This document shows, in pieces, positions 8,482 through 17,707 of a stretch of 64,000 nt of DNA. Each line of letters opens with the position of its first letter. Within the stretch, counting starts at the first letter, position 1. This DNA is from Brumimicrobium ulvae (GTDB lineage: Bacteria > Bacteroidota > Bacteroidia > Flavobacteriales_D > Crocinitomicaceae): the NCBI RefSeq assembly GCF_947504225.1, contig NZ_CANNGT010000001.1, positions 186,001 through 250,000 on the forward strand, read 5' to 3'. A program made the position numbers and the translations under genes. Below the pieces are notes generated by a model. It worked only from the letters and a program-made list of their open reading frames with translations. It searched no databases and was not told the DNA's origin.

Positions 8482-10588
8482 AATTGTTTTCTTTCTTTTG
8501 ACCTTCTCCCTTGTTGACTTGGTCTATAGATGTAGCTCCTGTGTCTTGAACATCTACAATTGTCGCGTCTTCAGCAGAATCTCTAGCCTCTTGGTCAGCC
8601 ACCTTGATTTTCTCAGCAGGGGTAAGTTTGTCCCATGGACGCTCACCAAAAATGGCTATTAAGTCTTCCTTAAAGATCACTTCTTTTTCTAATAGCTTTT
8701 CTGCTAAGAGGTTTAACTTGTCTTGATTAGTTGTTAAAATCTCTTTGGCTCTGGCGTATTGCTCTTCAATCAATTTACTTACCTCTTGGTCAATGATTCT
8801 GTTGGTTTCCTCAGAGTATGGTTTTGTAAACTGACTTTGACCTTGTGAGTCGTAGAAAGAGATATTACCCACAACTTTATTTAAACCGTATATTGAAACC
8901 ATTGCATAAGCCTGCTTAGTTACCTTCTCGAGGTCGCTTAACGCTCCAGTTGATATTTTACCAAAAGTAATTTCTTCAGCAGCTCGTCCACCCAGCGCGG
9001 CACACATTTCATCCAATAATTGTTCGGTTGTTGTAATGCTTCGTTCTTCAGGTAAGTACCATGCAGCACCTAGTGATTGACCTCGTGGGACAATGGTCAC
9101 TTTTACTAATGGATGTGCATGTTCTGCCAACCAAGATACAGCTGCGTGACCTGCTTCGTGGAAGGCAATAGCACGTTTTTCATCTTTAGTGATGATTTTG
9201 TTTTTCTTTTCTAAACCACCAACAATTCTGTCCACAGCATCTAAGAAATCTTGTTTTTCTACTGCAGGCTTGTCTTTACGAGCAGCAATTAATGCAGCTT
9301 CGTTACAAAGATTAGCAATATCTGCTCCTGAGAACCCTGGGGTTTGTTTGGCTAAGAAATCAACATCCATCTCCTTGGCCAATTTAATGGGTTTTAAATG
9401 AACGTTAAAGATTTCCTTTCTTTCATTGATGTCTGGCATGTCAACATAAATCTGACGGTCAAAACGACCTGCACGCATCAATGCTTTATCCAAAACGTCT
9501 GCACGGTTAGTTGCAGCAAGAATAATTACTCCTGAATTGGTTCCAAAACCATCCATCTCTGTGAGTAATTGATTCAATGTGTTTTCACGCTCATCGTTAG
9601 ATCCCATATTGTTGTTCTTTCCACGCGCTCGTCCAATGGCATCAATCTCATCAATAAAAATAATTGAAGGAGATTTCTCTTTGGCTTGTTTGAATAAATC
9701 TCTAACACGTGATGCACCAACTCCAACAAACATCTCAACAAAGTCAGAACCTGACAATGAGAAGAAAGGAACGTCAGCTTCACCAGCAACAGCTTTCGCC
9801 AACAATGTTTTACCTGTTCCTGGAGGACCAACCAAAATAGCTCCTTTCGGAATTTTAGCCCCCAATTCAGTGTATTTCTTCGGGTTTTTCAGGAAATTAA
9901 CAATTTCTTCAACTTCTTCTTTTGCACCTACTAATCCTGCTACATCTTTAAATGAAACGTCTGTTCCTTTTCCTTTTTCAAAAACTTTGGCTTTAGACTT
10001 TCCAATGTTGAAAATTTGACCACCGGCACCACCACCAGCTCCACCAGACATTCTTCGCATGATGAACATCCATATCGCAATGATGATGATAATGGGCAAT
10101 AAGAAGCTGAAAATCTGTCCAACATAGTTGTGTTCTTCATCTACTTTATAAGAAATAACGTCAAAACCTTCTGCTTTACGCAGGTCATTGATGGCCTCAA
10201 ATTCCTTAATGAATGCCTCGGTTGAAGCAATATCAAATGAAAACTGAGGGGATGCAGATCCCATGGTTTTTCCTGAGTTGTTGAGGGCACGTTTCATGAC
10301 CTCAAAATCCGCTCCTGTAAAATCTCCTTGAGTAACTGCTGTTCGTCCAGATTCAGTGATTCTGAAATCAACACGACCTACATTTCTCCATAGAATTGTG
10401 TTTTCAACATATCCTTCTTCCATTAAGGTTAAGAAGGTCTGTTTAGATTGTAATGTTTTGCTTGTTGAAGAACCCATAAAAAGTTGGATTCCAATGATTG
10501 CAATACCAATTGCTGCATAAATCCAGTAAATAGAATAAGGATTCTTTTTGCCGGGTTTGTTTTGTTTATTTTTATTGTCTTTTGCCAT
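8435..10588 (-). CDS. ftsH: ATP-dependent zinc metalloprotease FtsH
   Basis: A membrane-bound AAA+ protease that degrades unstable membrane and regulatory proteins. The 717 residues contain two membrane segments (about 20-38 and 162-177), a Gly-rich linker, Walker A GPPGTGKT (254-261), Walker B IIFIDEID, the second region of homology ([20 protein letters not shown]) and the zinc site HEAGH near residue 477. The periplasmic part between the two segments is long, as usual in Bacteroidota. The C-terminal tail is acidic and low in complexity, and its coding sequence overlaps the DUF2007 start. It lies 9 bp after rsfS. Confidence 0.97.
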   Translation of the reverse strand: MAKDNKNKQNKPGKKNPYSIYWIYAAIGIAIIGIQLFMGSSTSKTLQSKQTFLTLMEEGYVENTILWRNVGRVDFRITESGRTAVTQGDFTGADFEVMKRALNNSGKTMGSASPQFSFDIASTEAFIKEFEAINDLRKAEGFDVISYKVDEEHNYVGQIFSFLLPIIIIIAIWMFIMRRMSGGAGGGAGGQIFNIGKSKAKVFEKGKGTDVSFKDVAGLVGAKEEVEEIVNFLKNPKKYTELGAKIPKGAILVGPPGTGKTLLAKAVAGEADVPFFSLSGSDFVEMFVGVGASRVRDLFKQAKEKSPSIIFIDEIDAIGRARGKNNNMGSNDERENTLNQLLTEMDGFGTNSGVIILAATNRADVLDKALMRAGRFDRQIYVDMPDINERKEIFNVHLKPIKLAKEMDVDFLAKQTPGFSGADIANLCNEAALIAARKDKPAVEKQDFLDAVDRIVGGLEKKNKIITKDEKRAIAFHEAGHAAVSWLAEHAHPLVKVTIVPRGQSLGAAWYLPEERSITTTEQLLDEMCAALGGRAAEEITFGKISTGALSDLEKVTKQAYAMVSIYGLNKVVGNISFYDSQGQSQFTKPYSEETNRIIDQEVSKLIEEQYARAKEILTTNQDKLNLLAEKLLEKEVIFKEDLIAIFGERPWDKLTPAEKIKVADQEARDSAEDATIVDVQDTGATSIDQVNKGEGQKKENNYVEEDKKLDSEDPSQ

Positions 10589-10597
10589 TTCTTAGGT

Positions 10598-10972
10598 TTA
10601 TTGATTCGCTATCTGACGTTTTTTTCCATCAGCCCATAAATCTTCTAATTCATAATAATCACGTACATCTTCATGGAAAATGTGAGCCACAACATTTACA
10701 TAATCTAACAATACCCATTGAGCATTGTTCTTACCTTCTTGGTGCCACGGCTTTTCTTTAAGTGTTTTACGTGTAGAACGCACTATAGCGTCCGCAATTC
10801 CATCGATTTGAGTCGAAGAAGTTCCACTACCAATAACAAAAAAATCTGTTACCGCATTTTCTACCTCTCTTAAATCAATTACAACTATATCCTCTGCCTT
10901 GTTATCTTGCATTCCTTCAACGATAACTTCACAAAGTTTTTCCGAGTTTATTTCTTTTACTATTTTTATCAT
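10598..10972 (-). CDS. rsfS: ribosome silencing factor RsfS
   Basis: This 124-residue protein of the RsfS/Iojap family binds ribosomal protein uL14 and blocks subunit joining when nutrients are low. It carries the family core VVIDLREVENAVTDFFVIGSG, then KPWHQEGKNNAQWVLLDYVNVVAHIF and DYYELEDLWAD. It is the first gene of the rsfS-ftsH-DUF2007-cdsA unit and is divergent from birA. A -7 box for it is seen at 10990-10997. Confidence 0.95.
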   Translation of the reverse strand: MIKIVKEINSEKLCEVIVEGMQDNKAEDIVVIDLREVENAVTDFFVIGSGTSSTQIDGIADAIVRSTRKTLKEKPWHQEGKNNAQWVLLDYVNVVAHIFHEDVRDYYELEDLWADGKKRQIANQ

Positions 10973-10989
10973 TCCTTTTTACTTGCGCA

Positions 10990-10997
10990 CAAAGCTA
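10990..10997 (-). promoter_or_regulatory. -7 box for the rsfS-ftsH operon
   Basis: On the minus strand TAGCTTTG fits TAnnTTTG exactly and ends 17 bp before the rsfS ATG, giving a leader of roughly 13 nt. No clear -33 element is visible. Confidence 0.5.
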
Positions 10998-11006
10998 ATT
11001 AAATTT

Positions 11007-11014
11007 TAATTTTG
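11007..11014 (+). promoter_or_regulatory. -7 box for birA
   Basis: TAATTTTG matches TAnnTTTG, with TTG at 10983-10985 about 21 bp upstream as a possible -33 element. It faces the rsfS box, so the 65-bp spacer holds two divergent promoters. Confidence 0.5.
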
Positions 11015-11037
11015 AGCCCTCACTTTTAAGTAGTTTA

Positions 11038-11775
11038 ATGATTATGCATAAAGCTTATGTTGGACAAAAAATCATACATCTTGAGTGCGTCGACAGTACT
11101 AACAACTATACTGCCAATGTGTTCAAATCAGGTGCGATTGACTCGGGTACTGTAATTCTGACAGATATACAAACAAATGGCAGGGGGCAACGTGAAAAAG
11201 CGTGGCAATCTGACGCATTTTCTAACTTGTTGGTGAGTGTTGCGGCAGACCTGAATTTATGGAAAATTAACAATATTATTTCTTTGAATCACATCGTTGC
11301 TTTGGCGCTACGCGAATTTTTAAGCAAACATGCTTCTGATGTAAAAATTAAATGGCCCAACGATATCATGATCAAGGGGAGAAAAGTCGCTGGAATTCTT
11401 ATTGAAACCCAAATGACTTCAGTTCAACGGAAATCTGTAATTGGTTTTGGCGCGAATATTAACCAGACCTCTTTCGAAGCGCCAAGAGCTACGTCTTTGT
11501 TTTTGGAATCTTCAAAGTCATACCAACCAAAAGCCTTGCTTTTTGAAGCCATTGATGCCTTAAATTACTTTATCGACTTGTATCATGAACATGGAGAGCT
11601 TTACCTTTTTGAGCAGTATAATGAGCACTTGTGGAAACGAGAAGAGCAGCACTTATTTCATTTCAATGAACAAGAAAAAGCTGGGAAAATTGTTTCTTCA
11701 ACCATGGAAGGACAATTGGTTATTGATTTTGAAGAAGAGGTGAAAAACTTTTCTAACGGTGAAGTGATTTATTGA
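11038..11775 (+). CDS. birA: biotin-[acetyl-CoA carboxylase] ligase
   Basis: A monofunctional biotin protein ligase (245 aa) that activates biotin to biotinyl-AMP and attaches it to the carboxylase carrier protein. It shows the biotin/ATP loop GRGQREKAWQS (near residue 45) and KWPNDIMIKGRKVAGILIET. The N-terminal DNA-binding domain of E. coli BirA is absent, so it should not act as a repressor. ATG at 11038 and at 11044 are both possible starts. Its 3' end overlaps the convergent gene at 11769 by 7 bp. Confidence 0.92.
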   Translation: MIMHKAYVGQKIIHLECVDSTNNYTANVFKSGAIDSGTVILTDIQTNGRGQREKAWQSDAFSNLLVSVAADLNLWKINNIISLNHIVALALREFLSKHASDVKIKWPNDIMIKGRKVAGILIETQMTSVQRKSVIGFGANINQTSFEAPRATSLFLESSKSYQPKALLFEAIDALNYFIDLYHEHGELYLFEQYNEHLWKREEQHLFHFNEQEKAGKIVSSTMEGQLVIDFEEEVKNFSNGEVIY

Positions 11776-12023
11776 TCGATACGCTTTTCTTGTACTTCAA
11801 AAGCATTTATTTTTTCTTCTAAAATTCGCACACTGTCTTGTGCTGTTGTTAAATCATATTGAAGGACTTCTGTAAAACTTTCTAAATATTGAAATTTCTC
11901 CTCTACCTGGTCGATTTGTTCATTTAACTTCACGTTTGTATTGTGTAAATAAATGTTCCATGAAAACAATGATAGCATTAAAACAGCCATTGAAATAAGG
12001 ATCATTTTTTGTGTTGATTTCAT
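11769..12023 (-). CDS. small membrane-anchored coiled-coil protein
   Basis: From the ATG at 12023 the product has 84 residues: a membrane segment (about residues 6-24, MILISMAVLMLSLFSWNIYL) and then a heptad-like helix rich in Glu, Gln and Leu, predicted as a coiled coil. The ORF can be extended to a TTG at 12044, but the ATG follows the acs stop by a single base and is preferred. No family is recognised. Coupling to acs suggests co-expression, not a shared function. Confidence 0.6.
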   Translation of the reverse strand: MKSTQKMILISMAVLMLSLFSWNIYLHNTNVKLNEQIDQVEEKFQYLESFTEVLQYDLTTAQDSVRILEEKINAFEVQEKRIDQ

Positions 12024-12024
12024 T

Positions 12025-13929
12025 TTAATCTTTTTTATTGACAATAATGGCCTGAACTGCTTCTGGATTCAATAAAGTTGAAGTATCGCCCAGATTCTCC
12101 ATTTCATTAGCAGCTATTTTTCTCAAAATTCGACGCATAATTTTTCCTGATCTCGTTTTCGGAAGACTTACAGTAAATTGAATTTTAGAAAGTTTTGCAA
12201 TGGGACCTATTTGGTCGGCAATGGAGTTGTTGATGGCTATTTTCAATTGTTCTTTTTCTTGCTCACTGATTTCACGTTTTAATGTGATAAATCCGTAAAG
12301 GGCATTTCCTTTGACGTCATGAGGATAACCAACAATGGCCGATTCTGCAACAATTTCTTGCTCGTTTATGGTGTTTTCAATAGGGGCTGTTCCTAAATTA
12401 TGACCTGAAACGATAACCACATCATCTACACGACCAGTAATTCTATAGTATCCTGCTGGATCACGTAAGGCGGCATCACCTGAAAAATAATACCCAGGGT
12501 AAGCTGAGAAGTAAGTGTCAAAATATCGCTTATGGTCGTTCCAAATAGTTCGCGCTATTCCTGGCCATGGAGTTTTGATGCAAAGTTTACCGTTGGTTAG
12601 GTTCCCTTCTTGTTCTATTCCATCATCACTCATTAATACAGGTTGAATTCCTAGTAAAGGAAAGGTAGCAAAGGTTGCTTTCGTTGGGGTGGAAAACGGA
12701 ATGGGAGAAATCAATATTCCCCCAGTTTCTGTTTGCCACCAAGTATCCACAATCGGACAACGTTCTTTACCAATGTGATGATAATACCAGTTCCATGCTT
12801 CGACGTTTATGGGTTCTCCTACTGAACCTAAAACTTTTAATGATGATAAATCATGTTTCTCGACATGTTTGATGTCTTGCTTGGCCAAAGATCGAATTGC
12901 AGTGGGGGCAGTGTAAAACTGATTGACCTTATGTTTTTCGATAACTGCCCAAAATCTATTGTGATCTGGGTAGGATGGTACACCTTCGAATATAAGGGTT
13001 GTGGCGCCGTTCAATAATGGACCATATAAAATATAGGAGTGGCCTGTTATCCATCCAATATCTGCAGTACACCAGTAAACATCATCTTTTTCATACTGGA
13101 ATACATTGGCGAAAGTATGTGCAGTATAAATCATGTATCCTGCAGTGGTATGGACCATTCCTTTAGGTTTTCCTGTTGAACCTGAAGTGTAAAGAATAAA
13201 TAAAGGATCTTCGGCTTGAACTGTTTCAGCAGGACAATGTACACTTACATTTTGGGTTAAATCTTCCAAGTATACATCCCGACCTTCTTTCATTTTTACT
13301 TTGCAATGTGTTCTCTTGACAACAAGAACGGTCTTCACAGAAGGTGAGTCCTCTAGTGCTTTATCTACAATTCCTTTTAGATTAATTTCTTTCGCACCTC
13401 GGTAAGAGCCATCGGCACAAACAATCATTTTGCAGCTTGCGTCATTTACACGCGAAGCAATGGCAGTCGAAGAATAACCTGCGAAAATCACAGAATGAAT
13501 AGCCCCAATTCTAGCACATGCTAACATGGTATATGCCAATTCTGGAATCATGGGCAGATAAATACAAACCCTGTCACCCTTTTGAATACCTTGTTCTTTT
13601 AAAACATTCGCCACTTTATTGACTTCCTCATAGAGTTTACGATAAGTGATGTGTTGGGCTTTTTCTTCTGGTGAATTGGCTTCGAAAATAATCGCTGTTT
13701 GATCCCCGCGCTCATCAAGGTGCCTGTCTATACAGTTTTCAGTAATGTTGAGTTCCGCACCTTCAAACCATTTGATGTCGGCTTTGTGCATGTCGGCATT
13801 CATCACCTTATCCCATTTTTTCTTCCATTGAAAACTTTCTGCAATCGCTCCCCAGAAACGTTCGGGGTCTTTGAGGGCCTTTTCTTGAAATTTAAAATAT
13901 TCGGGTAAGTTCTTGACTATATATTTCAT
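12025..13929 (-). CDS. acs: acetyl-coenzyme A synthetase
   Basis: AMP-forming acetyl-CoA ligase of 634 residues, normal length. It has the N-terminal ACAS motif (YFKFQEKALKDPERFWG), the P-loop YTSGSTGKPKGMVHTT, VDTWWQTETGG, the hinge region GRVDDVVIVSGHNLGT, and the C-terminal KTRSGKIMRR. The lysine in SGK is the residue acetylated in Salmonella Acs to switch activity off. The enzyme lets the cell use acetate. The gene has its own promoter region and is followed by a small membrane protein gene after one base. Confidence 0.96.
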   Translation of the reverse strand: MKYIVKNLPEYFKFQEKALKDPERFWGAIAESFQWKKKWDKVMNADMHKADIKWFEGAELNITENCIDRHLDERGDQTAIIFEANSPEEKAQHITYRKLYEEVNKVANVLKEQGIQKGDRVCIYLPMIPELAYTMLACARIGAIHSVIFAGYSSTAIASRVNDASCKMIVCADGSYRGAKEINLKGIVDKALEDSPSVKTVLVVKRTHCKVKMKEGRDVYLEDLTQNVSVHCPAETVQAEDPLFILYTSGSTGKPKGMVHTTAGYMIYTAHTFANVFQYEKDDVYWCTADIGWITGHSYILYGPLLNGATTLIFEGVPSYPDHNRFWAVIEKHKVNQFYTAPTAIRSLAKQDIKHVEKHDLSSLKVLGSVGEPINVEAWNWYYHHIGKERCPIVDTWWQTETGGILISPIPFSTPTKATFATFPLLGIQPVLMSDDGIEQEGNLTNGKLCIKTPWPGIARTIWNDHKRYFDTYFSAYPGYYFSGDAALRDPAGYYRITGRVDDVVIVSGHNLGTAPIENTINEQEIVAESAIVGYPHDVKGNALYGFITLKREISEQEKEQLKIAINNSIADQIGPIAKLSKIQFTVSLPKTRSGKIMRRILRKIAANEMENLGDTSTLLNPEAVQAIIVNKKD

Positions 13930-14000
13930 GGTTTAATCTTTTACAGTAGGACTTAAATTTACTAATATTGTTTGAAATTTATTCAAATCCCTAGTTTTTG

Positions 14001-14663
14001 ATGCAGAAATTATCTAAAAAAGACAGAAAAAAGGTGATTCAATCTATCGGAGAAGAGATTCGATCGCAATTTGAACACGAAGGAACAGGTCATGATTGGT
14101 ACCATATTGATCGTGTTAGAAGAATTGCTTTGGAGATTCAAAAAGAAGAAGGAGGGGACCCATACGTTGTTGAACTAGCTGCATTATTACACGATATTTC
14201 AGACCATAAATTTAATGGTGGAGATTTTGATTTAGGGGCAAATATTGCCGATCAACTGATGCAAAAATACAATGTTGAAGGGCAAATTAGAGAGCATGTT
14301 GCTGATATTGTAAAAAATGTTTCTTTCAAAGGCAGTGGAGTTGAAGACCAAATGAAATCGATAGAAGGTAGGGTAGTACAGGATGCTGATCGGATCGATG
14401 CCATTGGGGCAATTGGTATAACTAGAACTTTTGCTTATGGAGGTGCTGTAGGACAAGCGATTTACGACCCAAATATTTCGCCGAAGGAAAATCAATCAAT
14501 GGAAAGTTATGTGAATGAACGAAGTCATACCATCAATCATTTTTATGAAAAGTTACTGTTGCTAAAAGACAGGATGCATACACGAAAAGGAAAGTCAATC
14601 GCAGAAGAACGTACCAGATTTATGGAGGCTTTTTTAGATCAATTTTATAAAGAATGGGGGTAA
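14001..14663 (+). CDS. HD-domain phosphohydrolase
   Basis: The 220-residue product has an HD domain: HDWYHIDRVRRIALEI, then the metal-binding AALLHDISDHKF (HD pair near residue 70), then VVQDADRIDAIGAIGITR. It resembles the YedJ-like group of metal-dependent phosphohydrolases, whose substrates are often nucleotides; the real substrate is unknown. The ORF begins at a TTG (13998) directly followed by the ATG at 14001, which I use. It is a single gene divergent from acs. Confidence 0.85.
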   Translation: MQKLSKKDRKKVIQSIGEEIRSQFEHEGTGHDWYHIDRVRRIALEIQKEEGGDPYVVELAALLHDISDHKFNGGDFDLGANIADQLMQKYNVEGQIREHVADIVKNVSFKGSGVEDQMKSIEGRVVQDADRIDAIGAIGITRTFAYGGAVGQAIYDPNISPKENQSMESYVNERSHTINHFYEKLLLLKDRMHTRKGKSIAEERTRFMEAFLDQFYKEWG

Positions 14664-14774
14664 GAATAGCTGTGCTTTATGCTTGAAAATTCTTCGATAT
14701 AGATATTTCTTGAACAAACTTTGTATTGGCATGCAGTGATTCAGCCAAAAGTTACAAGATTAAATGGAGCAAAA

Positions 14775-14806
14775 AAAAACACGCTTCTGGAAGGAAGCGT
14801 GTTTTT
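14775..14806. terminator. bidirectional rho-independent terminator
   Basis: A 13-bp stem (14775-14787 with 14794-14806) has a 6-nt loop and includes an A run on one side and a T run on the other. It lies between the HD gene and the convergent OmpA-like gene and can terminate both. Confidence 0.85.
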
Positions 14807-14824
14807 ACGTAAATTTTATAAGGA

Positions 14825-16015
14825 CTAAAGAACTCTAAACGATACACGTCTGTTTTTAGCAGCCTTTAATTTTTCATCATCACTTTCTGTAAGATAAGGA
14901 GAAGGTTTTGAGTTTTTAGCGTCTTCAATAACGAAACGATCAGGACTAATTCCTTTTTCTTCCATTAAAGTACGGACATACTCAGCTCTTCTTAAAGAAA
15001 CAATCTTTTCAGCAGGATTTTCCGCTTCTTCAGCATCAGAGTGTCCTGTTAATTGCACCTTAATATCTGGGTTTTCTTTCATTAAAGACGCCAGTTTATC
15101 AAGTGTTTTATTTCCATCCATCTGCACATCATATCTTCCGAAAGCATAGTAAATTCCATGTTGTTGGATTTTATCTTTCACAGACATGTTAGGTGTGATT
15201 TCTGGAGCACGTTGGTAAACAGTAGACGTTCTAACATTCGCTTCATCTGCATAGTTACAATCACATTTTTCGTTTGCGCCTAAAGATTGAACAGAAATAT
15301 CGTCGATATAATAATACGCTGCGATAATTTGAGTTCCTTTAACATCTCTTGGTTTACGAACACGTTCAGTTTTAATGTCAGCATCTAACGAAAAGTTACC
15401 AATGGTAATAAATTTCTCTTTACCAGTTGCTATATATTCACCACACACTAAATCCCAACCATACATCCCATCAAAAGCTTCTTGCTTAGGGTGTTCAACA
15501 TGGATTTCTTCATTTTTCAAAATGATTGCTGGTATTTTGTTATCTGTCCCGATAGGTTTTCTTGAAAAGTGAACCCCCAGTCTATTTGCTGAATATTTAG
15601 AAAGCTCAGCCAATGAAGCATAGAATTGAACCTTATAACGCATCCCTTTAATCATTGGTGATTTTAGTTGTGCAGTCAAATAAGTTCTGTTTTCTTTTTC
15701 GCGGTAAGAATACGCAATAATTCCTGCGTAGTTGATTCCATCTTTGGGCTCTTCTCTACCGTAAACATTGTTTGGTGTCTGTATGTCTGGCATTCCAGCA
15801 TCAGCGGAGAATAAATCTGCTCTACTTCCAGTTGCTGAAACCCAACCATCTGCACGTTCGATATCACCAAGTCTTCTTAGCTTTCTACTTTGTGCATCTT
15901 CAAAGCTCGGGTTGTTGACTAAATTTTCACCTTCTTGAGCTGCAATTGAAAAGGTAAGCATCAATGCAGGTAGGGTAAAAAATAATCGGTTTAATTTTCT
16001 GCTTTTAAATTTCAT
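14825..16015 (-). CDS. OmpA-family outer-membrane protein
   Basis: From the ATG at 16015 the product has 396 residues with a signal peptide (about 1-26, ending SIAAQEG). The N-terminal half begins [10 protein letters not shown] and looks like a jelly-roll carbohydrate-binding type domain. The last 120 residues are an OmpA-like peptidoglycan-binding domain with [11 protein letters not shown] and [15 protein letters not shown], ending in NRRVSFRVL. It should link the outer membrane to peptidoglycan non-covalently. The start lies inside the end of hemE (11-bp overlap); the longer ORF to 16078 would put 21 residues before the signal peptide and is rejected. Confidence 0.85.
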   Translation of the reverse strand: MKFKSRKLNRLFFTLPALMLTFSIAAQEGENLVNNPSFEDAQSRKLRRLGDIERADGWVSATGSRADLFSADAGMPDIQTPNNVYGREEPKDGINYAGIIAYSYREKENRTYLTAQLKSPMIKGMRYKVQFYASLAELSKYSANRLGVHFSRKPIGTDNKIPAIILKNEEIHVEHPKQEAFDGMYGWDLVCGEYIATGKEKFITIGNFSLDADIKTERVRKPRDVKGTQIIAAYYYIDDISVQSLGANEKCDCNYADEANVRTSTVYQRAPEITPNMSVKDKIQQHGIYYAFGRYDVQMDGNKTLDKLASLMKENPDIKVQLTGHSDAEEAENPAEKIVSLRRAEYVRTLMEEKGISPDRFVIEDAKNSKPSPYLTESDDEKLKAAKNRRVSFRVL

Positions 16016-17039
16016 AGTCTTTAACGGTTTTAATAAATGTTTTGACTTTGTTTGGGTCAATATCTGGATAAACTCCATGTCCCAAATTTACAATATGTCT
16101 TTTACTTTCAAAACTATCTAACATGTTAATAGTTAGTTGTTCTATCTCTTTGTGACTAGAGTATAAAGCGCAAGGGTCTAAGTTACCTTGTAGAGTTTTG
16201 TTTTCACCTACAAGTTTTCTCACCTCTGCAGCATTCATATTCCAATCTAACCCTAAAGTATTACAGTTAGATTGTGCTAAGTTGGGTAATGCAGCATACG
16301 CACCTTTTGCAAAAATGGTTACAGGAACACCTTTAATTGCATCAGCGATCTTGTTCATGTACTTTAATCCAAATTCTTCATATTGCTTTTGTCCTAGAAT
16401 TCCAGCCCATGAATCGAATACTTGAATAAGGTCTGCACCTGCAGTAACTTGCATTTTTAAATACCTAATCGTCACTTCAGTGATACGGTTAAGCAACTCG
16501 TGTGCCAAAGTAGGATTTTGATAAAGCATCTTTCTAGCTTCCGAGAAGGTTTTGGATCCTCCACCTTCTACCATATAACAAAAGATTGTCCAAGGCGCTC
16601 CAGCAAAACCGATTAAAGGAACACGCCCGTTTAACTCTTTCTTTGTGATTTCTAGAGCTTCTTTCACATAGCCTAAACGATCTTCAACATTGAAGTCAGT
16701 TTGTCCATGTTGAATAAGGTCAGCTTCACTCTTTATGGTCTTTTCGAAATAAGGACCAACTTTTTCAACCATTTGATATTCTAATCCCATTGCTTCGGGA
16801 ATTACCAAAATGTCTGAAAAAATAATTGCTGCATCCACACCAAGGTGGTCTACGGGTTGAATTGTTACCTCCGCTGCTAGTGCAGGAGTTTCAACTAATT
16901 CTTTAAAACCACTTAAAGAATTTCTCACGGCTCTGTACTCAGGTAGTATCCTACCTGCTTGGCGCATTAACCATACGGGATATCTTTCGATGTTTTCTCC
17001 ACGTGCCGCTCTTAAGAGTAAATCATTTTTAAAATCCAT
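16005..17039 (-). CDS. hemE: uroporphyrinogen decarboxylase
   Basis: HemE removes four carboxyl groups from uroporphyrinogen III to give coproporphyrinogen III in heme synthesis. The 344-residue sequence has the two family signatures, [10 protein letters not shown] near residue 22 and [20 protein letters not shown] near residue 140. hemF, the next step of the pathway, lies at 35.7 kb. A TAnnTTTG box ends only 6 bp before the ATG, so the mRNA may be almost leaderless, and a dyad is present further upstream (17071-17086). Confidence 0.96.
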   Translation of the reverse strand: MDFKNDLLLRAARGENIERYPVWLMRQAGRILPEYRAVRNSLSGFKELVETPALAAEVTIQPVDHLGVDAAIIFSDILVIPEAMGLEYQMVEKVGPYFEKTIKSEADLIQHGQTDFNVEDRLGYVKEALEITKKELNGRVPLIGFAGAPWTIFCYMVEGGGSKTFSEARKMLYQNPTLAHELLNRITEVTIRYLKMQVTAGADLIQVFDSWAGILGQKQYEEFGLKYMNKIADAIKGVPVTIFAKGAYAALPNLAQSNCNTLGLDWNMNAAEVRKLVGENKTLQGNLDPCALYSSHKEIEQLTINMLDSFESKRHIVNLGHGVYPDIDPNKVKTFIKTVKDYEI

Positions 17040-17044
17040 AGTAA

Positions 17045-17052
17045 CAAAGATA
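17045..17052 (-). promoter_or_regulatory. -7 box directly upstream of hemE
   Basis: On the minus strand TATCTTTG ends 5 bases before the hemE ATG. If it is used, transcription would begin within a few bases of the start codon. The -33 region is occupied by the dyad at 17071-17086. Confidence 0.5.
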
Positions 17053-17070
17053 ATGAATCGTTATTGATAT

Positions 17071-17086
17071 TAGACCAGTCGGTCGA
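17071..17086. promoter_or_regulatory. operator-like dyad upstream of hemE
   Basis: TAGACCAGTCGGTCGA is an imperfect palindrome of two GACC half-sites with a 4-nt centre. It resembles, from memory, operators of TetR-type repressors such as NemR (TAGACC-N4-GGTCTA). It overlaps the expected -33 region of hemE, where a repressor could block RNA polymerase. No regulator gene is next to it. Confidence 0.4.
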
Positions 17087-17104
17087 TAAAAAGTATAGAT
17101 ATAA

Positions 17105-17136
17105 CAAAAATGGGAGCCTAAAAATAGACTCCCATT
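17105..17136 (-). terminator. rho-independent terminator after rpsT
   Basis: On the minus strand the stem AATGGGAG/CTCCCATT (with flanking partial pairs) is followed by a run of five T. It lies 20 bp downstream of the rpsT stop and separates rpsT from hemE. Confidence 0.75.
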
Positions 17137-17155
17137 AAATATTGTGGAATATCAA

Positions 17156-17407
17156 TTACAATTTCGCTACGTGTGCTGCTAAACCAGATTTAAGGTTAGC
17201 TGCTTTTTTCTTGTGAATGATATTTTTCTTAGCTAATTTATCAAGCATGCTTGAAACAGAAGGTAAAAGCTTTTCAGCTTCCTTTTTATCTGTTGTTGCA
17301 CGTAAAACACGAATCGCATTACGTGTTGTTTTATGCTGATATTTGTTGCGAAGAGTTTTCGCTTTATCTGATCTTACTCTTTTAAGTGCTGACTTATGAT
17401 TCGCCAT
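17156..17407 (-). CDS. rpsT: 30S ribosomal protein S20
   Basis: The 83-residue basic helical protein begins MANHKSALKRVRSDKAKTLR, typical of bS20, which binds 16S rRNA early in 30S assembly. It carries the usual KKNIIHKKKAANLKSGLAAHV end. No promoter box is seen just before it. It lies 28 bp after the second of two tRNA-Glu genes on the same strand and may be transcribed with them. Confidence 0.95.
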   Translation of the reverse strand: MANHKSALKRVRSDKAKTLRNKYQHKTTRNAIRVLRATTDKKEAEKLLPSVSSMLDKLAKKNIIHKKKAANLKSGLAAHVAKL

Positions 17408-17435
17408 AATTTATTTTGTTATAATATTTAAAAAG

Positions 17436-17507
17436 TAGCCCATAGGAGAATCGAACTCCTGTTTTCAGGATGAAAACCTGATGTCCTAACCACTAGACGA
17501 ATGGGCC
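17436..17507 (-). tRNA. tRNA-Glu (TTC)
   Basis: The 72-nt cloverleaf reads GGCCCATTCGTCTAGTGG at the 5' end on the minus strand. The anticodon loop is TTTTCAT (anticodon TTC), the T-arm contains GTTCGATTC, and the acceptor stem closes with ATGGGCT plus discriminator A. CCA is not encoded. It is identical to the copy at 17562-17633, with a 54-bp spacer. Confidence 0.95.
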
Positions 17508-17561
17508 ATTAAATCAATCAATTTTTGTTTATAGAAAATATTCACGCTTGAATATTTTGAG

Positions 17562-17633
17562 TAGCCCATAGGAGAATCGAACTCCTGTTTTCAGGATGAA
17601 AACCTGATGTCCTAACCACTAGACGAATGGGCC
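17562..17633 (-). tRNA. tRNA-Glu (TTC), second copy
   Basis: It is identical over all 72 nt to the neighbouring tRNA-Glu and is the promoter-proximal copy. A near-consensus promoter lies 26 bp upstream (17659-17689). CCA is not encoded. Confidence 0.95.
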
Positions 17634-17658
17634 ATTGTTTCTTTCAAAAATCGGAGTG

Positions 17659-17689
17659 CAAATATATGTGCAATTTCTAATAAAACAAA
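17659..17689 (-). promoter_or_regulatory. consensus Bacteroidota promoter for tRNA-Glu pair
   Basis: On the minus strand TTTG (17686-17689), 19 bp, then TATATTTG (17659-17666) match the -33/-7 consensus exactly. The tRNA 5' end is 26 bp from the -7 box. This is the best promoter seen in the window and fits a strongly expressed stable-RNA unit, perhaps also driving rpsT. Confidence 0.75.
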
Positions 17690-17707
17690 ACTATTTTCAA
17701 GAAAAAA

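Noticed and set aside
9579-10019. 146-codon plus-strand frame inside ftsH
   Set aside because: It is antisense to the highly conserved AAA domain of FtsH, with no independent evidence.
16016-16078. Extended N-terminus of the OmpA-like protein
   Set aside because: It would place 21 polar residues before a proper signal peptide and lies completely inside hemE.
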